A stretch of DNA of 64,000 nt from Pseudoalteromonas rubra (GTDB lineage: Bacteria > Pseudomonadota > Gammaproteobacteria > Enterobacterales > Alteromonadaceae): positions 1,334,501 to 1,398,500 of the forward strand of contig NZ_CP045429.1 in assembly GCF_005886805.2 (NCBI RefSeq). Reading direction: 5' to 3'. The position numbers and the translations under genes were made by a program. The first letter of the stretch is position 1. Every line of letters begins with the position of its first letter. Positions 37,501 to 47,063 of this stretch are shown here, piece after piece. The notes under the pieces were generated by a model. That model was not told the DNA's origin. It made no database searches and saw only the letters and a list, made by a program, of their open reading frames with translations.

Positions 37501-38073
37501 GAGCGCTGTCTGGCGGCAGGCATGGATGACTATGTGACCAAGCCCATACAGCCTAAGCTACTGTTTGATGTATTGTCTAAGTTTATGTCATATCAAAAAC
37601 CGGATGAACGGCAAATGCAGAGTTTGCCCAACAGCCATACTTCAGAAGAGACAGAGGGCCAGAGTGCGTCAAATCAGGGGGAGTTGGTGTCTGATTTAGT
37701 GGGTCAAGTACTTGATGTAAGTGGCACCATCGAGCGATTGCAGGGTGACATTGAGTTATATCAGCAAATCTGCAGGTTGTTTTACGACGCTGCGTCAGAG
37801 AAGTTATTAGCACTGAAAGAACACTGTGATGAGCTTGCCCATGCTCAGGTCAAGCAGGTCAGCCATGCATTGCGAGGACAAAGCGGTGACATCGGTGCTC
37901 AAAGGCTAACCCAGTTACTGGCTAGGCTGGAAGAGAAGGCGGATCAGCAAGATGGTACCGATTATGGTGCTTTGGTGGAATGCATTTCTGTCCAATTTGA
38001 AGCGCTTGAACAAGCGCTCCGGAATGAGGTGTTTGAAACGTCGGCCGTACCGAAGAGAAGTAACGAGAGTTAA
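34591..38073 (+). CDS. Cache-type hybrid histidine kinase with Hpt
   Basis: A 1160-residue hybrid kinase. Membrane segments at about 14-36 and 330-352 flank a Cache-like periplasmic sensor (FVRVDRRRGKVEQIP, DYVQETLDLSEEMHF). A weak PAS (365-480), coiled coil, and HisKA with His523 (TISHEMRTPLNG) follow. HATPase has NAIKFT and GGTGLGLSIC. A divergent, probably inactive receiver-like segment (about 755-860) precedes a complete REC with Asp929 (VLMDCNMPTMDGY), and an Hpt has His1092 (VSHALRGQSGDIG). The start ATG 34591 has AAAGG upstream. It neighbours c-di-GMP genes, which may be its outputs. Confidence 0.92.
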   Translation: MIGILSVKKNKQTRWFAGAFSVCLLLMIVLALIFFERKLQGEVQFEVENQLRQSAAHIAEQFERRYRADLSYLHFLKDTPPFPGIARALKNNGVDPQDNQPIELWKSRIATIFRSLIFNNAELLQLRIIMPDGREFVRVDRRRGKVEQIPEAKLQDKSHKDYVQETLDLSEEMHFASRISLNFENNKVQRPFTPVLRIAMPLFDSDNDLFGLLVLNSSAKQLIELLDSDTGEYYLTDHQGHYIYGPDTVFHYTRDLARPRMFDDDFKLHSTAKGRVDGVYKHGTDTLQVAIQQELNSGYQGPGHEMFITAIALPQQSSALLNERRLSSYMLLAVVTLVLLLFMGGIVVFYRNRERYQEDKAVYESIIDGADEPIISFDTQLNVQTYNSASLLIFPSLAASERQHNITDLIELPMDRLQGAVCYFKSEGAPKDTDWYERYTVQDEVRHVNFKVSPVRGPDNQLVGVTLFGRDTTKEKLSEQQVKSANESLERQVKERTGELEAEKAKAVKASAVKSAFISTISHEMRTPLNGILGTLNLIRREPLTKNQLSYLEMTETSSSTLASLINDILDLSKIEAGKLELEQEPLNPISVVEHVVTSISLKAYEKQLTLVVDVADIDFIELVGDAGRIKQVIFNLVSNAIKFTSKGCVCVRAETTEDAGKIYLTVAVEDTGVGIDKNNHHKIFSAFTQEDSGISAEFGGTGLGLSICKNLCELMGGQIGFESQKNIGSKFSFTLPFALDTAKAKPHNNLLDGYRFELHVADGRERSFLSHVITKYGGTLVERNGEYLVVDHNHPHIENLTDTKAYSRTIVLYSEFTQQNIALGCLAKLVKPIRLGHFLSVFDQNAIEKMLKNQHQVHVPNIQHHAHNDFSGVTVMIVDDNQINREVARGILHGIDADVVTYQSGHEALSALLNFEKNNLPVFAVLMDCNMPTMDGYQATRLIREGKGGESFRHIPVIAMTANAMSGERERCLAAGMDDYVTKPIQPKLLFDVLSKFMSYQKPDERQMQSLPNSHTSEETEGQSASNQGELVSDLVGQVLDVSGTIERLQGDIELYQQICRLFYDAASEKLLALKEHCDELAHAQVKQVSHALRGQSGDIGAQRLTQLLARLEEKADQQDGTDYGALVECISVQFEALEQALRNEVFETSAVPKRSNES

Positions 38074-38140
38074 TACGCAATGATTCAATAGCAGGGAGTT
38101 ATCTGCAAATGCAAATAACCAGACGGCGGACCAGACTAAG

Positions 38141-40879
38141 ATGAGTGATGTGACAAAACACTCAGATGGGGCTCTAAGAGAAAACAGACCTCTTTGGCAG
38201 CTTATTTGGCCTTTGTTGCTTGTCATTGTGCTGGGCGCCCTGGGTGGTTGGTATAGTCACCAATCCCATTTGCAACGTATTGATGCTCGAATAAAAGGTG
38301 CTATGGCAGATGATCTGACCCGTCTTACTCAGGCGATGGAAGAGCGAATGGCCTTGTATCGTTATGGACTGGCGGGAATGCGCGGTGCTATTCAGACAGT
38401 GGGGGCGCAGAACTTTACTTACGATCTTATGCAGCGCTACACAAGCAGTCGCTATCACGAACGAGAGTTCCCGGGAGTGCGAGGGTTTGGGTTTATTCGC
38501 TTTGTTCCCACTGAAAGCAAAGCGGAGTTTGTTCAGAGCACCCGACAGCAAAGGCCTGATAAGCAGTTTAGCATTAAACAAATAACACCACATGAACAAA
38601 GCCTGTATGTGATCCAGTTTATTGAGCCTGAATCGCGTAACAAGCAGGCAGTAGGCCTGGACATTGGCTCAGAAGCTATGCGTCGGATTGCGGCGACTGA
38701 AGCCGCCAGACGCGCTGCAGTTACATTAACTGCGCCAATCACCTTAGTACAGGCAAATCAAAAAGCGCAGCATGGCTTTTTGATACTTATGCCAGTGTAT
38801 ACACAAAACGATATCCCTAAAAATCCCACGGAGCGTATGGCTCAACTTGCAGGCTGGAGTTACAGCCCGATCCTCATTGATGAAGTGCTGGACTCGCTGA
38901 AAGGAATTAAGCGTAACCTGGTCCTCAATGTCAGGGATGTCGACCGTCATAATAGCACTTTGTTCTTTAGTCACGGAGAGCTGCAAGCAGAACTGAGTCA
39001 GTATCGAGTCCACAGCGTTAGTCAGCTGTATGGCAGAACCTGGCGGCTGGAACTCAGCCCCACCACGAATTACATCGAGGCACTGGGGTTACCGAGTCAA
39101 TACAGAGCGGTGCGAGAAGCCGTGATGATCACACTGGCATTAATGCTGGTGGTGTTTTGCGTACAGTTGCTGATATTACGTGTGCACCAGTCTAAAGCAC
39201 ATCAGCTGGATTTATCTGAAACACGGGAAAAAGCCCTGTCAGAGGCCAATGCGGTGCTGGAACAAAAAGTACTTGCCCGAACAGCTGAAATAGAACAAGT
39301 GGGGGTATTACAGCGCAGTATTTTAGCCAGTGCGACCTACTCAGTGATAGCAACCGATGTTCAGGGAGTGATCACGGTTTTTAACCCTGCGGCGGAGAAG
39401 CTCTTGGGTTATAAAGCGCAAGAGATGATAGGTAAATGTACACCCGCTGTGTTTCATCTGGAACTGGAAGTGGCACAGCGCGCTGAACAGTTAACCGCCG
39501 AGCTGGGTTATCCTGTAGAGCCCGGTTTTGAAGCCTTTGTGGCGAAGGCGTGTCTTGGCAAAAATGATGTAAACAACTGGACTTATGTCAAAAAGAGTAT
39601 GCAATTGACGCCGGTGCGCCTGAGTGTGTCGCGCCTTCAGGACAACCATGGTAAGTTGGTTGGCTTTTTGGGGGTTGCTTACGACCTGACTGAACAGTTG
39701 GAGCATGAACAGGCACTGGCGGAAGCGAAGCAAGTGGCCGAGCATGCAACGCGGGCCAAATCAGAATTTTTGGCCAATATGAGCCATGAGATACGCACGC
39801 CCATGAATGGCTTGTATGGCACTTTACAGCTATTGAGTGAAGAGACACTATCAGGCAGAGCCAGGGAGTATCTGGATAAAGCCACTTATTCGGCTAAGGC
39901 ATTAATCACCATCATCAATGATATTCTGGACTTTTCTAAGATTGAGGCAGGAAAACTCTCATTGGAGGTTCGGCCATTCAATTTGACGGAATTAATTAGC
40001 CATATTCAGGCAGACTTGCAGGCTGTGGCCGCTCAGAAAGGGATTTATCTGAGTGTTGTTGAGCATTCTGGTCATGCCTGCTGGGAAGGGGATGCCGTCA
40101 GGGTTCGACAAATACTCCTCAACTTAATATCTAATGCGATTAAATTTACTCAAAAAGGGGGAGTGGACCTTGAAATCGAGGAGGTACAGGGCGAACCCGG
40201 TGTGGTGTTTAGTGTGCGCGATACAGGCGTGGGCATCGGTAAAGAAGCATTAGGCCGGCTGTTTCAGCGTTTTGAGCAGGCCGACAAGTCCACGACTCGC
40301 AAGTTCGGGGGAAGCGGGCTGGGGCTATCCATTACGCATTCTCTGGTTGAACTGATGGGGGGCACCATTGAGGTGCAAAGTATGGAAAACGTGGGCAGTG
40401 TTTTTACGGTGTACCTGCCACTTGAGAAAAGCGCACAGTCGCAGGCCGAGTTGTCCGAGGATGGGATCGTACTCCCAGATCTAACGGGTGTGCGGGTGTT
40501 AGTTGCAGAAGACAATGAAATTAACCAACTGGTGGTTCGTGCGTTGCTCAATAAATGTAATGCAGACATCACTATGGTATGGAACGGTCAAGAGGCTGTC
40601 GAGCAGGTAGCGCAACAGTGCCCGGAGTTTGTGTTAATGGATATCCAGATGCCTGTGATGGATGGGGTCGAGGCATGTAAACTCATAAAACAGCAACACC
40701 CGGCATTGCCAGTGATAGCCCTGACTGCTAATGTGTTAACCGAAGACAGGCAAAAGTATCAGCATGCAGGTTTTGATGGCTATATTGCAAAACCAATTGA
40801 ACAAAAAGTGCTTTGGCAGGTGATTTCAGCACATGCACCGCAACCCAATAGAATACCGGGTCGGCTGAAATCCCTATAA
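38141..40879 (+). CDS. CHASE-domain hybrid histidine kinase
   Basis: A 912-residue kinase. A membrane segment at 20-42 is followed by a CHASE domain (about 65-300; EREFPGVRGFGFIRFVP and WSYSPILIDEVLDSL are typical) and a second membrane segment near 330-350. Then come a coiled coil, PAS (385-515), HisKA with His549 ([15 protein letters not shown]), HATPase (NAIKFT, GGSGLGLSIT), and REC with Asp834 (VLMDIQMPVMDG). It ends shortly after the receiver without Hpt, so it needs an outside phosphotransfer protein. It lies 67 bp after the previous kinase and 102 bp before a REC-GGDEF gene. Confidence 0.94.
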   Translation: MSDVTKHSDGALRENRPLWQLIWPLLLVIVLGALGGWYSHQSHLQRIDARIKGAMADDLTRLTQAMEERMALYRYGLAGMRGAIQTVGAQNFTYDLMQRYTSSRYHEREFPGVRGFGFIRFVPTESKAEFVQSTRQQRPDKQFSIKQITPHEQSLYVIQFIEPESRNKQAVGLDIGSEAMRRIAATEAARRAAVTLTAPITLVQANQKAQHGFLILMPVYTQNDIPKNPTERMAQLAGWSYSPILIDEVLDSLKGIKRNLVLNVRDVDRHNSTLFFSHGELQAELSQYRVHSVSQLYGRTWRLELSPTTNYIEALGLPSQYRAVREAVMITLALMLVVFCVQLLILRVHQSKAHQLDLSETREKALSEANAVLEQKVLARTAEIEQVGVLQRSILASATYSVIATDVQGVITVFNPAAEKLLGYKAQEMIGKCTPAVFHLELEVAQRAEQLTAELGYPVEPGFEAFVAKACLGKNDVNNWTYVKKSMQLTPVRLSVSRLQDNHGKLVGFLGVAYDLTEQLEHEQALAEAKQVAEHATRAKSEFLANMSHEIRTPMNGLYGTLQLLSEETLSGRAREYLDKATYSAKALITIINDILDFSKIEAGKLSLEVRPFNLTELISHIQADLQAVAAQKGIYLSVVEHSGHACWEGDAVRVRQILLNLISNAIKFTQKGGVDLEIEEVQGEPGVVFSVRDTGVGIGKEALGRLFQRFEQADKSTTRKFGGSGLGLSITHSLVELMGGTIEVQSMENVGSVFTVYLPLEKSAQSQAELSEDGIVLPDLTGVRVLVAEDNEINQLVVRALLNKCNADITMVWNGQEAVEQVAQQCPEFVLMDIQMPVMDGVEACKLIKQQHPALPVIALTANVLTEDRQKYQHAGFDGYIAKPIEQKVLWQVISAHAPQPNRIPGRLKSL

Positions 40880-40981
40880 TGAGCTATGATAGTATTACCC
40901 TCGTTAATTAACTCAGGCAGTCCGACCTGTCTTAGTGTGGGTGTAGAGTGGCAGAACCCTGGGTAAACGGGATGGAATTCG

Positions 40982-41914
40982 ATGTTTGAAATTGTGCGCA
41001 GTATCGAGAGTTGTACGGTATTGGTGGTGGATGATGCAAAAATGATCCGCAAGTTGATAAGTGCGATATTAAAGCCTGTTTGTCGCACTGTGAGTTTTGA
41101 AAGTGCTGAAACTGCCTTAAAAGTATGTCATAAAATTAAGCCAGATTTGATTATCATGGATATCAATCTTGAAGGTATGTCTGGACTACAGGCCTGCAAA
41201 AAACTTAAGTCGCAACCGGAGCTGGCCGATATTCCTGTGATCTTTATTACTGCAAGCCAGGAACCCCAAGTACAGGAAAAGTGCTGGGATGCAGGCGCCG
41301 TCGATTTCATCGAAAAGCCCCTAGTTGCCAGTACGCTGGTTAAACGGATCTCCACCCATCTGAAGTACAAAGTACAGGCGGACATTCTCACCAACCAATC
41401 CTTCGTCGATGGCCTGACAGAATTATATAACCGCCGTTTTTTCGATATTGAAATTGTTCGCCTTTTAAAGGATAGCCTGCGTCGGCGAGTGCCTCTGGCA
41501 TTACTGCTTATTGATATTGACTACTTTAAAAAATTTAATGACAGTCAGGGGCACCTCGAAGGGGACAGAGCGTTGAAAGACGTGACCCGGCAAGTGTCGC
41601 TGTGTACTCAGCGCCCGGTCGATCTGGTGTGTCGTTATGGCGGCGAAGAAATCGCGGTGTTGTTGCCCGATACTTCAGTACATAGCGCGCAGGAATTTGC
41701 CTCCAAGGTCGTGCAAAGTGTGGCAAAGCTCGCCATTGCTCATCCAACATCGCCCCATAATTTTGTCACTGTGAGTGTGGGTTTGTCCTGTACGGGCAGC
41801 GCAAAAGCTACTACGCCAGCCAAGCTCATTGAGCAAGCTGATGTTGCTTTGTACAATGCAAAAGAATCTGGGCGAAATCAGTATCAGGCCAGTATGGCTG
41901 TCCCCTCTTACTAA
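40982..41914 (+). CDS. REC-GGDEF response regulator
   Basis: A 310-residue response regulator. The receiver (1-125) has Asp60 in LIIMDINLEGMSG and Lys in FIEKPLVAS. The GGDEF domain (140-305) has the motif GGEEI at 220-224, with Ile in place of Phe, and a preceding RxxD (RPVD). LLIDIDYFKKFNDSQGH has the expected substrate-binding residues. It is likely a phosphorylation-controlled diguanylate cyclase; the Phe-to-Ile change may lower activity. It follows the CHASE kinase, its most likely partner. Confidence 0.92.
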   Translation: MFEIVRSIESCTVLVVDDAKMIRKLISAILKPVCRTVSFESAETALKVCHKIKPDLIIMDINLEGMSGLQACKKLKSQPELADIPVIFITASQEPQVQEKCWDAGAVDFIEKPLVASTLVKRISTHLKYKVQADILTNQSFVDGLTELYNRRFFDIEIVRLLKDSLRRRVPLALLLIDIDYFKKFNDSQGHLEGDRALKDVTRQVSLCTQRPVDLVCRYGGEEIAVLLPDTSVHSAQEFASKVVQSVAKLAIAHPTSPHNFVTVSVGLSCTGSAKATTPAKLIEQADVALYNAKESGRNQYQASMAVPSY

Positions 41915-41945
41915 TTCCCGCCGGGCTGGTGCCTCACTGCTTGGT

Positions 41946-42494
41946 TTATCTTGACAATAATCTGGTACACAGTGCACGTGCTGCGCTGTCTAATTTATCG
42001 CCGAAGAGCTCAAAGAAAGAGATGTTTTTACGTTTTATATAGCCAATGCAAACCAGTAGGAGCAGCAACCATATTAGCTGGTTTTGCCAGGCATTCAGTG
42101 CCCACTGTCCTTGCCAGGTAAACCCGGTGTTGTTGAATGGGTAAAAGTACTGGATGGGCCATTGATAGCCATCCGGCCCTTTGGAACCAATTAAGTCAGT
42201 GAATAAATGCAAATGGATGGCGATAAACGACATCAGCCAAACGCACCCTCGCCGGGTACGTGCCAGCAATCCAGCACAGGTTGCAATACCTATCGCAAAC
42301 AACAGGTTGTGGCCATAGATATGATGCCATTGTTGATAGTATCGGGTTGTCCCTGAGAGCCAGTCAATGAGCAATCCGGCACCGTCTAGATCTGGGGTTA
42401 AGCCCGCGACAGTAATGAGTATACGTTCACGTTTTGTAGTCAGTGTGCTGGCACCACATAGCCAGCTCATCATCAGGTGTGCACTGGGTGTCAT
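41946..42494 (-). CDS. YdjM-like membrane-bound metal-dependent hydrolase
   Basis: A 182-residue membrane protein of the YdjM type. The start MTPSAHLMMSWLCG has the family's early His, followed by TPDLDGAG, QQWHHIYGHNLLFA (His-rich motif at about 55-68), and HLHLFTDLIGSKGPDG, which together form a likely metal site in the membrane. Three or four hydrophobic segments are seen. ATG 42494 has AAGGGG upstream. E. coli ydjM is SOS-controlled, but I found no CTGT-N8-ACAG box in the 291 bp before this gene. It is transcribed against its neighbours. Confidence 0.85.
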   Translation of the reverse strand: MTPSAHLMMSWLCGASTLTTKRERILITVAGLTPDLDGAGLLIDWLSGTTRYYQQWHHIYGHNLLFAIGIATCAGLLARTRRGCVWLMSFIAIHLHLFTDLIGSKGPDGYQWPIQYFYPFNNTGFTWQGQWALNAWQNQLIWLLLLLVCIGYIKRKNISFFELFGDKLDSAARALCTRLLSR

Positions 42495-42785
42495 AGGGCC
42501 CCTTTGATTAATATGTTTGTCTGGTTTTGTTTTTTCGACCGTTCAAATTGAGTGAAGCGGTGCGTCCCCTTTCTGGATCATCCCATCAAGCTTTACTGGT
42601 TGTCCATTTATATGAGGTAAAGTCGTCCATTTACTGTGAAAATACGACCAAAACAATGTGGAGAATGGGGGCCAGATAAGATGCGGGGCAGTTGGAGAAT
42701 GAGAGACGAGCTAGTCAGAATGAGTCACTTAATTTGTGGGATTAGTATAAACTAGCCTTATATTGGACTTAAAACAGCAGTAAAA

Positions 42786-45230
42786 ATGAGCTCAGCGCTA
42801 CCCATTCAGGCCGTCTACAATGAACTTGTCTCGCAATTAACTACGCAGCCCCGTGTTTTGTTACAGGCCCCTCCTGGTGCTGGTAAGTCCACCTGGCTGC
42901 CGTTACAGCTTATGTTGGATGGGCATTTTAAGCGTATCATTATGCTAGAACCCAGGCGTCTTGCAGCACGTAATATTGCGGGCTTTCTTGCCGCACAGCT
43001 GGGGGAGTCTGTGGGTGAGCGTGTGGGGTTGCGGATCCGTCAGGAGGTCAAAGTCTCAGCTCGCACTCAGCTTGAAATTGTCACTGAAGGTACATTAACG
43101 CGTTTGCTGCAGGCTGACCCTGAACTGGATGGCGTTGATTTGCTCATTTTTGATGAATTTCATGAGCGTTCTTTGGCGGCAGATACCGCGCTGGCGTTTG
43201 CGCTCGAGTCGCAGATGGCGTTACGCGATGACCTGCACGTGCTGGTGATGTCGGCGACGCTGGACAGTGAACGGTATCAACAATTTCTGGCATGTCCTCT
43301 GGTGCGCTCTGATGGGCGCAGCTTTCCCATTGATGAAATTTATGTGCCGTTAAAAGATGAAAGCCGTTGGCTGGAGCACATCCCGGCAATGGTACGTCAG
43401 GCCCTAAAAGATCAGACTGGCAGCATCTTAGTGTTCTTACCCGGACAAAAAGAAATTCGTTATGTTTCAGACGCGTTGCGGGATATCTTTAATGCTCAGC
43501 CGGAGCTGATGTTAGCCACACTGTCAGGTGATCAGGACAAACAAGCTCAGCAGGCTGCCATTGAGCCAGCACCAGCGGGCATGCGCAAAGTGGTGCTGAC
43601 GACAAATGTTGCCGAGACTTCCCTGACCATAGAAGGGATCCGCATCGTTGTAGACAGCGGCAAGCGCCGGGCTGCTCACTATAACTTGCGCACAGGTGTC
43701 AGTGAGTTGGTGACACAGTCCATTTCACGTAGTTCAGCGGTGCAACGTGCCGGGCGTGCAGGCCGTATTGAGGCTGGGGTAGTATACCGTTTGGGCAGTA
43801 AGGCCTTGTTTGAGCGTCGCGATGCCCATGACCGGGCGGATATTCTGTGTAGTGACCTGAGTGGTCTGATGTTGGAAGCTAAGGTGTGGGGCAGTGAGGT
43901 AACTGAACTGGCCTTGCTGGATGCCCCGACAGAGGCTCAGCTGTCTAAAGCACAAGCTTTGTTGCGCAGCCTGGAGTTAATTGATGACCGTGACCGCGTC
44001 ACTGTGCTGGGCAAACAGGTTCAGTCATTGGGCGCAGACCCCAGATACGGACATATGTTATTAAAGTCAAAAGCGCTTGAAGCCGATTACCCGGGAATAA
44101 CTCGCCTGGGCTGTTATTTTATCGCGTTGCTGGAAAGCCGGGTGTCAGTGTCTGCTGAGTTGAGTATCGCATTGCAACAGCAAGCGCTAAAACCACATGG
44201 TGCTTTTCGTCAGCAGCTGTCATATTGGTTGCGTCGGGCACAACTGCAGCAAGCACAAGGGGAGCTGGCGGTTGAGCATCTGCCAGTCGTGATTGCGCTC
44301 GCGTTTCCCGATCGGCTTGCAAAACGTCGCGGGCAGGGCTGGGTATTAGCCAATGGTGCCGGGGTGAATGCACACAAAGAATACTGGCTGGATGCCAATT
44401 ATCTGGCGATTGCCGATCTCGGCGGCCACAAAGGGCAGCAAATCTTCAGTGCAACGGCATTTGAACCTAAACAGTTATACACTGCGTTGCCCTATTTGTT
44501 TACTGAGCAGGATGTGTGTGAGTTTGAGCAAAAGTCAGGGCAGTTTATCCATGAACACCGCATTTGTCTCGGTCACTGGGTGTATCTTGCAAAACCCGCA
44601 ACGGGGCCGGTCGACACAGCATTACGCACTCAAGCCTGGCTAACTCTGTTGCGTCAGCAGGGGTTGCTGATTTTTAATGCCTATGTAGATTGTGAAGATT
44701 TGCTAACCCGAATGACGCTGGCTCAGCGGCTCTATCCGGAGGAGTTTCGGGCTCTGGATGAACAGAGTTTGCTGAAGCATCTTGAGTCTTGGCTTGGTCC
44801 CTATTTAGATAATATTAAGCAATTACCTCAGTTGAAAAAACTCGATCTTCATGCTGCTTTGTTAAGTACACTGGAATGGTCTCAGCAGCAGCGTCTTAAT
44901 GCGTTACTACCTCAGCGTATTACGGTGCCTAGCGGATCAAATATACGTATTCAGTATCAGCTTGATGGTCCCGCACGTCTGGCGGTAAGGATGCAGGAAG
45001 TATACGGCATGAGTCACAGCCCTGTGTTATGTGAAGGGCGTTTACCTGTGCTGATGGAGTTGCTCTCACCCGCTCAGCGGCCGCTGCAACTGACTCAGGA
45101 CTTAGCCCACTTCTGGCAATCCAGCTATCGTGAAGTACAAAAAGAAATGAAAGGACGCTATCCAAAACACTTCTGGCCGGATGATCCCGCAACTGCTCAG
45201 GCTACCAATCGGGTAAAGAGTCGTATGTAG
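42786..45230 (+). CDS. hrpB: ATP-dependent helicase HrpB
   Basis: An 814-residue DEAH/RHA-type helicase of HrpB length. Walker A is APPGAGKST at about 28-36, motif II is DEFH in FDEFHERSLAAD, and motif III is SATLD. The second RecA-like domain has TNVAETSLTIEGIRIVVD and QRAGRAGRIEAG, and the C-terminal HrpB domain ends RPLQLTQDLAHFWQSSYREVQ (the stretch LAHFWQSSYREVQKEMKGRY is a family signature). It acts on RNA, but its cellular role is poorly known. ATG 42786 has no strong ribosome site. The gene stands alone. Confidence 0.95.
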   Translation: MSSALPIQAVYNELVSQLTTQPRVLLQAPPGAGKSTWLPLQLMLDGHFKRIIMLEPRRLAARNIAGFLAAQLGESVGERVGLRIRQEVKVSARTQLEIVTEGTLTRLLQADPELDGVDLLIFDEFHERSLAADTALAFALESQMALRDDLHVLVMSATLDSERYQQFLACPLVRSDGRSFPIDEIYVPLKDESRWLEHIPAMVRQALKDQTGSILVFLPGQKEIRYVSDALRDIFNAQPELMLATLSGDQDKQAQQAAIEPAPAGMRKVVLTTNVAETSLTIEGIRIVVDSGKRRAAHYNLRTGVSELVTQSISRSSAVQRAGRAGRIEAGVVYRLGSKALFERRDAHDRADILCSDLSGLMLEAKVWGSEVTELALLDAPTEAQLSKAQALLRSLELIDDRDRVTVLGKQVQSLGADPRYGHMLLKSKALEADYPGITRLGCYFIALLESRVSVSAELSIALQQQALKPHGAFRQQLSYWLRRAQLQQAQGELAVEHLPVVIALAFPDRLAKRRGQGWVLANGAGVNAHKEYWLDANYLAIADLGGHKGQQIFSATAFEPKQLYTALPYLFTEQDVCEFEQKSGQFIHEHRICLGHWVYLAKPATGPVDTALRTQAWLTLLRQQGLLIFNAYVDCEDLLTRMTLAQRLYPEEFRALDEQSLLKHLESWLGPYLDNIKQLPQLKKLDLHAALLSTLEWSQQQRLNALLPQRITVPSGSNIRIQYQLDGPARLAVRMQEVYGMSHSPVLCEGRLPVLMELLSPAQRPLQLTQDLAHFWQSSYREVQKEMKGRYPKHFWPDDPATAQATNRVKSRM

Positions 45231-45376
45231 ACTTAATTCTGATTAGTATTACGAACTTTTGATTAGGCTTGTTGCTACCTGTGTGCCGGATAATGGGTTA
45301 ACTAAGGTTTTTGCTAAATTGTTGCTTTATTCGCAATTTTATTGATGTGTGCTAGTCTAAAAAGTCTAATCAGACT

Positions 45377-47050
45377 GTGTTTCGGGTGCATGTGAAGTTA
45401 AAACACTTGCTCATTGCCACCTTCATTTTAGTGACGGCATTCCCTTTGTTTATCGGACTGTATTCTCTCAACAGTTACACGGGTGTGCAGTATCGTGAGC
45501 AGGTCAAGTCCCACCTGAGTGCGATTTCGCAAATCGCTAAGCTACGGATACTAGCGGGGGTAGAGCGCGCAAATGACAATGTGGCGCAAATAGCAAGCAG
45601 AACGCAGTTACGTCGGTCGCTGGCACAATGGAGTGATACTCGCAGTGATCTGGCATTTGTGCAAATTACCCGGATCATTAATGATGCAGCCTTAGATAGA
45701 TCCTATCTCAAAAGTATAGGGGTGTTTGATCAACGGGGTCAGTTCGTGACCGCAACCAATGGGTTTGAACGGCTTGATAATCTAGTCTCAGCCCAATTTG
45801 AAGATCGCCCTGTTCGTCTTGAGCAGCATCAAGGTGTGGTGCAACTAAGTCGGGTTGCCCCGTTATTGTTAGACGGACGATTAACCGGTTATGTGAAAGT
45901 GGACTTTTCCACTCAATTTCTGAACCAACTGGTGAGAGATCGCACGGGACTGGGTCAGACAGGCGAATGGCTGATTGCAATGCAAAACAGCAATGGTGAT
46001 GCCTTATTTGCGACGCCTTTGAAATATGACCCCAAGGCTGCATTCACACGTACAGTATCCTTTACCCAAGGCACAGTGCCCATTATTCAAGCTCTGTCAG
46101 GCAACGAACTGGTTCTTGAAGAGGCGCCTGATTATCGTGATGTTCCTGTGTTGGCGTCAACCCGCTACATCGAGCAGTTAGATTGGGGGTTGGTAGCCAA
46201 AATAGATGAAAGTGAAGTGAATGCCATGGTGCATGCCAATCGCTCCGTTATCTATGCCGCTCAGTTGGGTATTGTCTTTTTGGCCGTGATTGTCGGGGTT
46301 GGCCTGTCGACTTATATTTCTCAGCCTATTGAGAATCTAAAATCTCATATTGAGAAAGTCACTCATGATGGTGAATTGAGCGACCCACCAAGAGTGACGC
46401 ATGGCTGGCAGGAAGTCCGAGAGCTGACCGCTCATTTTAGTTATATGATGCATTCACTTAAGTCTCTGAATGAAAACCTGCAAGATAGAATTGATGAGCG
46501 CACCGCTGAGCTAACGAAGGCCAATGCTTTGTTGGAAAAAACAGCGAACCAGGATCCTTTGACGGGCTTGTTCAACCGGCGCTTTTTTACATTACGCTTT
46601 GAGCAGGAGTTGGATCGGTCATCTCGTTATGGGTGTTTGTTTGCACTGGTGCTGCTCGACATTGATCATTTTAAGCAAATTAATGATCAGTGGGGTCACG
46701 ATATCGGTGATGAAGTACTCAAGGAAGTTGCACGGTTCTTACTGGTGTCCAGTCGCAGTTCCGATATGGTTGCCCGTATTGGGGGTGAAGAGTTTTGTAT
46801 TTTGATCCCTGAATGTGAACAGGACCAAGTGGCCATTTACTTAGAGCGTCTGCGTTGTGACCTGACGGAGTTGAATTTCACTGCCAAAGATACACGGTTC
46901 ACTATTTCAGCAAGTTTTGGTGTGGCATTTTATCAACCCGGGGTGCGCAGTGGTAAAGTGATGTTAAAACAAGCGGATGACGCATTGTATGATGCAAAAC
47001 GTACGGGGCGAAATCGAGTATGTGTTTACCAGGAGCAGCATCATACTTAG
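45377..47050 (+). CDS. Cache-HAMP diguanylate cyclase
   Basis: A 557-residue membrane diguanylate cyclase. A first membrane segment (residues 8-29) precedes a periplasmic double-Cache-like sensor (30-290; RTGLGQTGEWLIAMQN is a typical part), a second membrane segment (about 295-315), a HAMP-like linker, a coiled coil and the GGDEF domain. The active motif is GGEEF at 469-473, and RxxD (RSSD, 460-463) is present. The start is uncertain: GTG 45377, 45386 and 45392 are all in frame, and none has a strong ribosome site. It has its own unit, ending at a hairpin at 47064. Confidence 0.92.
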   Translation: MFRVHVKLKHLLIATFILVTAFPLFIGLYSLNSYTGVQYREQVKSHLSAISQIAKLRILAGVERANDNVAQIASRTQLRRSLAQWSDTRSDLAFVQITRIINDAALDRSYLKSIGVFDQRGQFVTATNGFERLDNLVSAQFEDRPVRLEQHQGVVQLSRVAPLLLDGRLTGYVKVDFSTQFLNQLVRDRTGLGQTGEWLIAMQNSNGDALFATPLKYDPKAAFTRTVSFTQGTVPIIQALSGNELVLEEAPDYRDVPVLASTRYIEQLDWGLVAKIDESEVNAMVHANRSVIYAAQLGIVFLAVIVGVGLSTYISQPIENLKSHIEKVTHDGELSDPPRVTHGWQEVRELTAHFSYMMHSLKSLNENLQDRIDERTAELTKANALLEKTANQDPLTGLFNRRFFTLRFEQELDRSSRYGCLFALVLLDIDHFKQINDQWGHDIGDEVLKEVARFLLVSSRSSDMVARIGGEEFCILIPECEQDQVAIYLERLRCDLTELNFTAKDTRFTISASFGVAFYQPGVRSGKVMLKQADDALYDAKRTGRNRVCVYQEQHHT

Positions 47051-47063
47051 CCTGCATTTTACA

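Noticed and set aside
42495..42785. LexA box for the YdjM-like gene
   Set aside because: A partial ctgtgaaaatacgac was seen, but the second half (acag) is absent.
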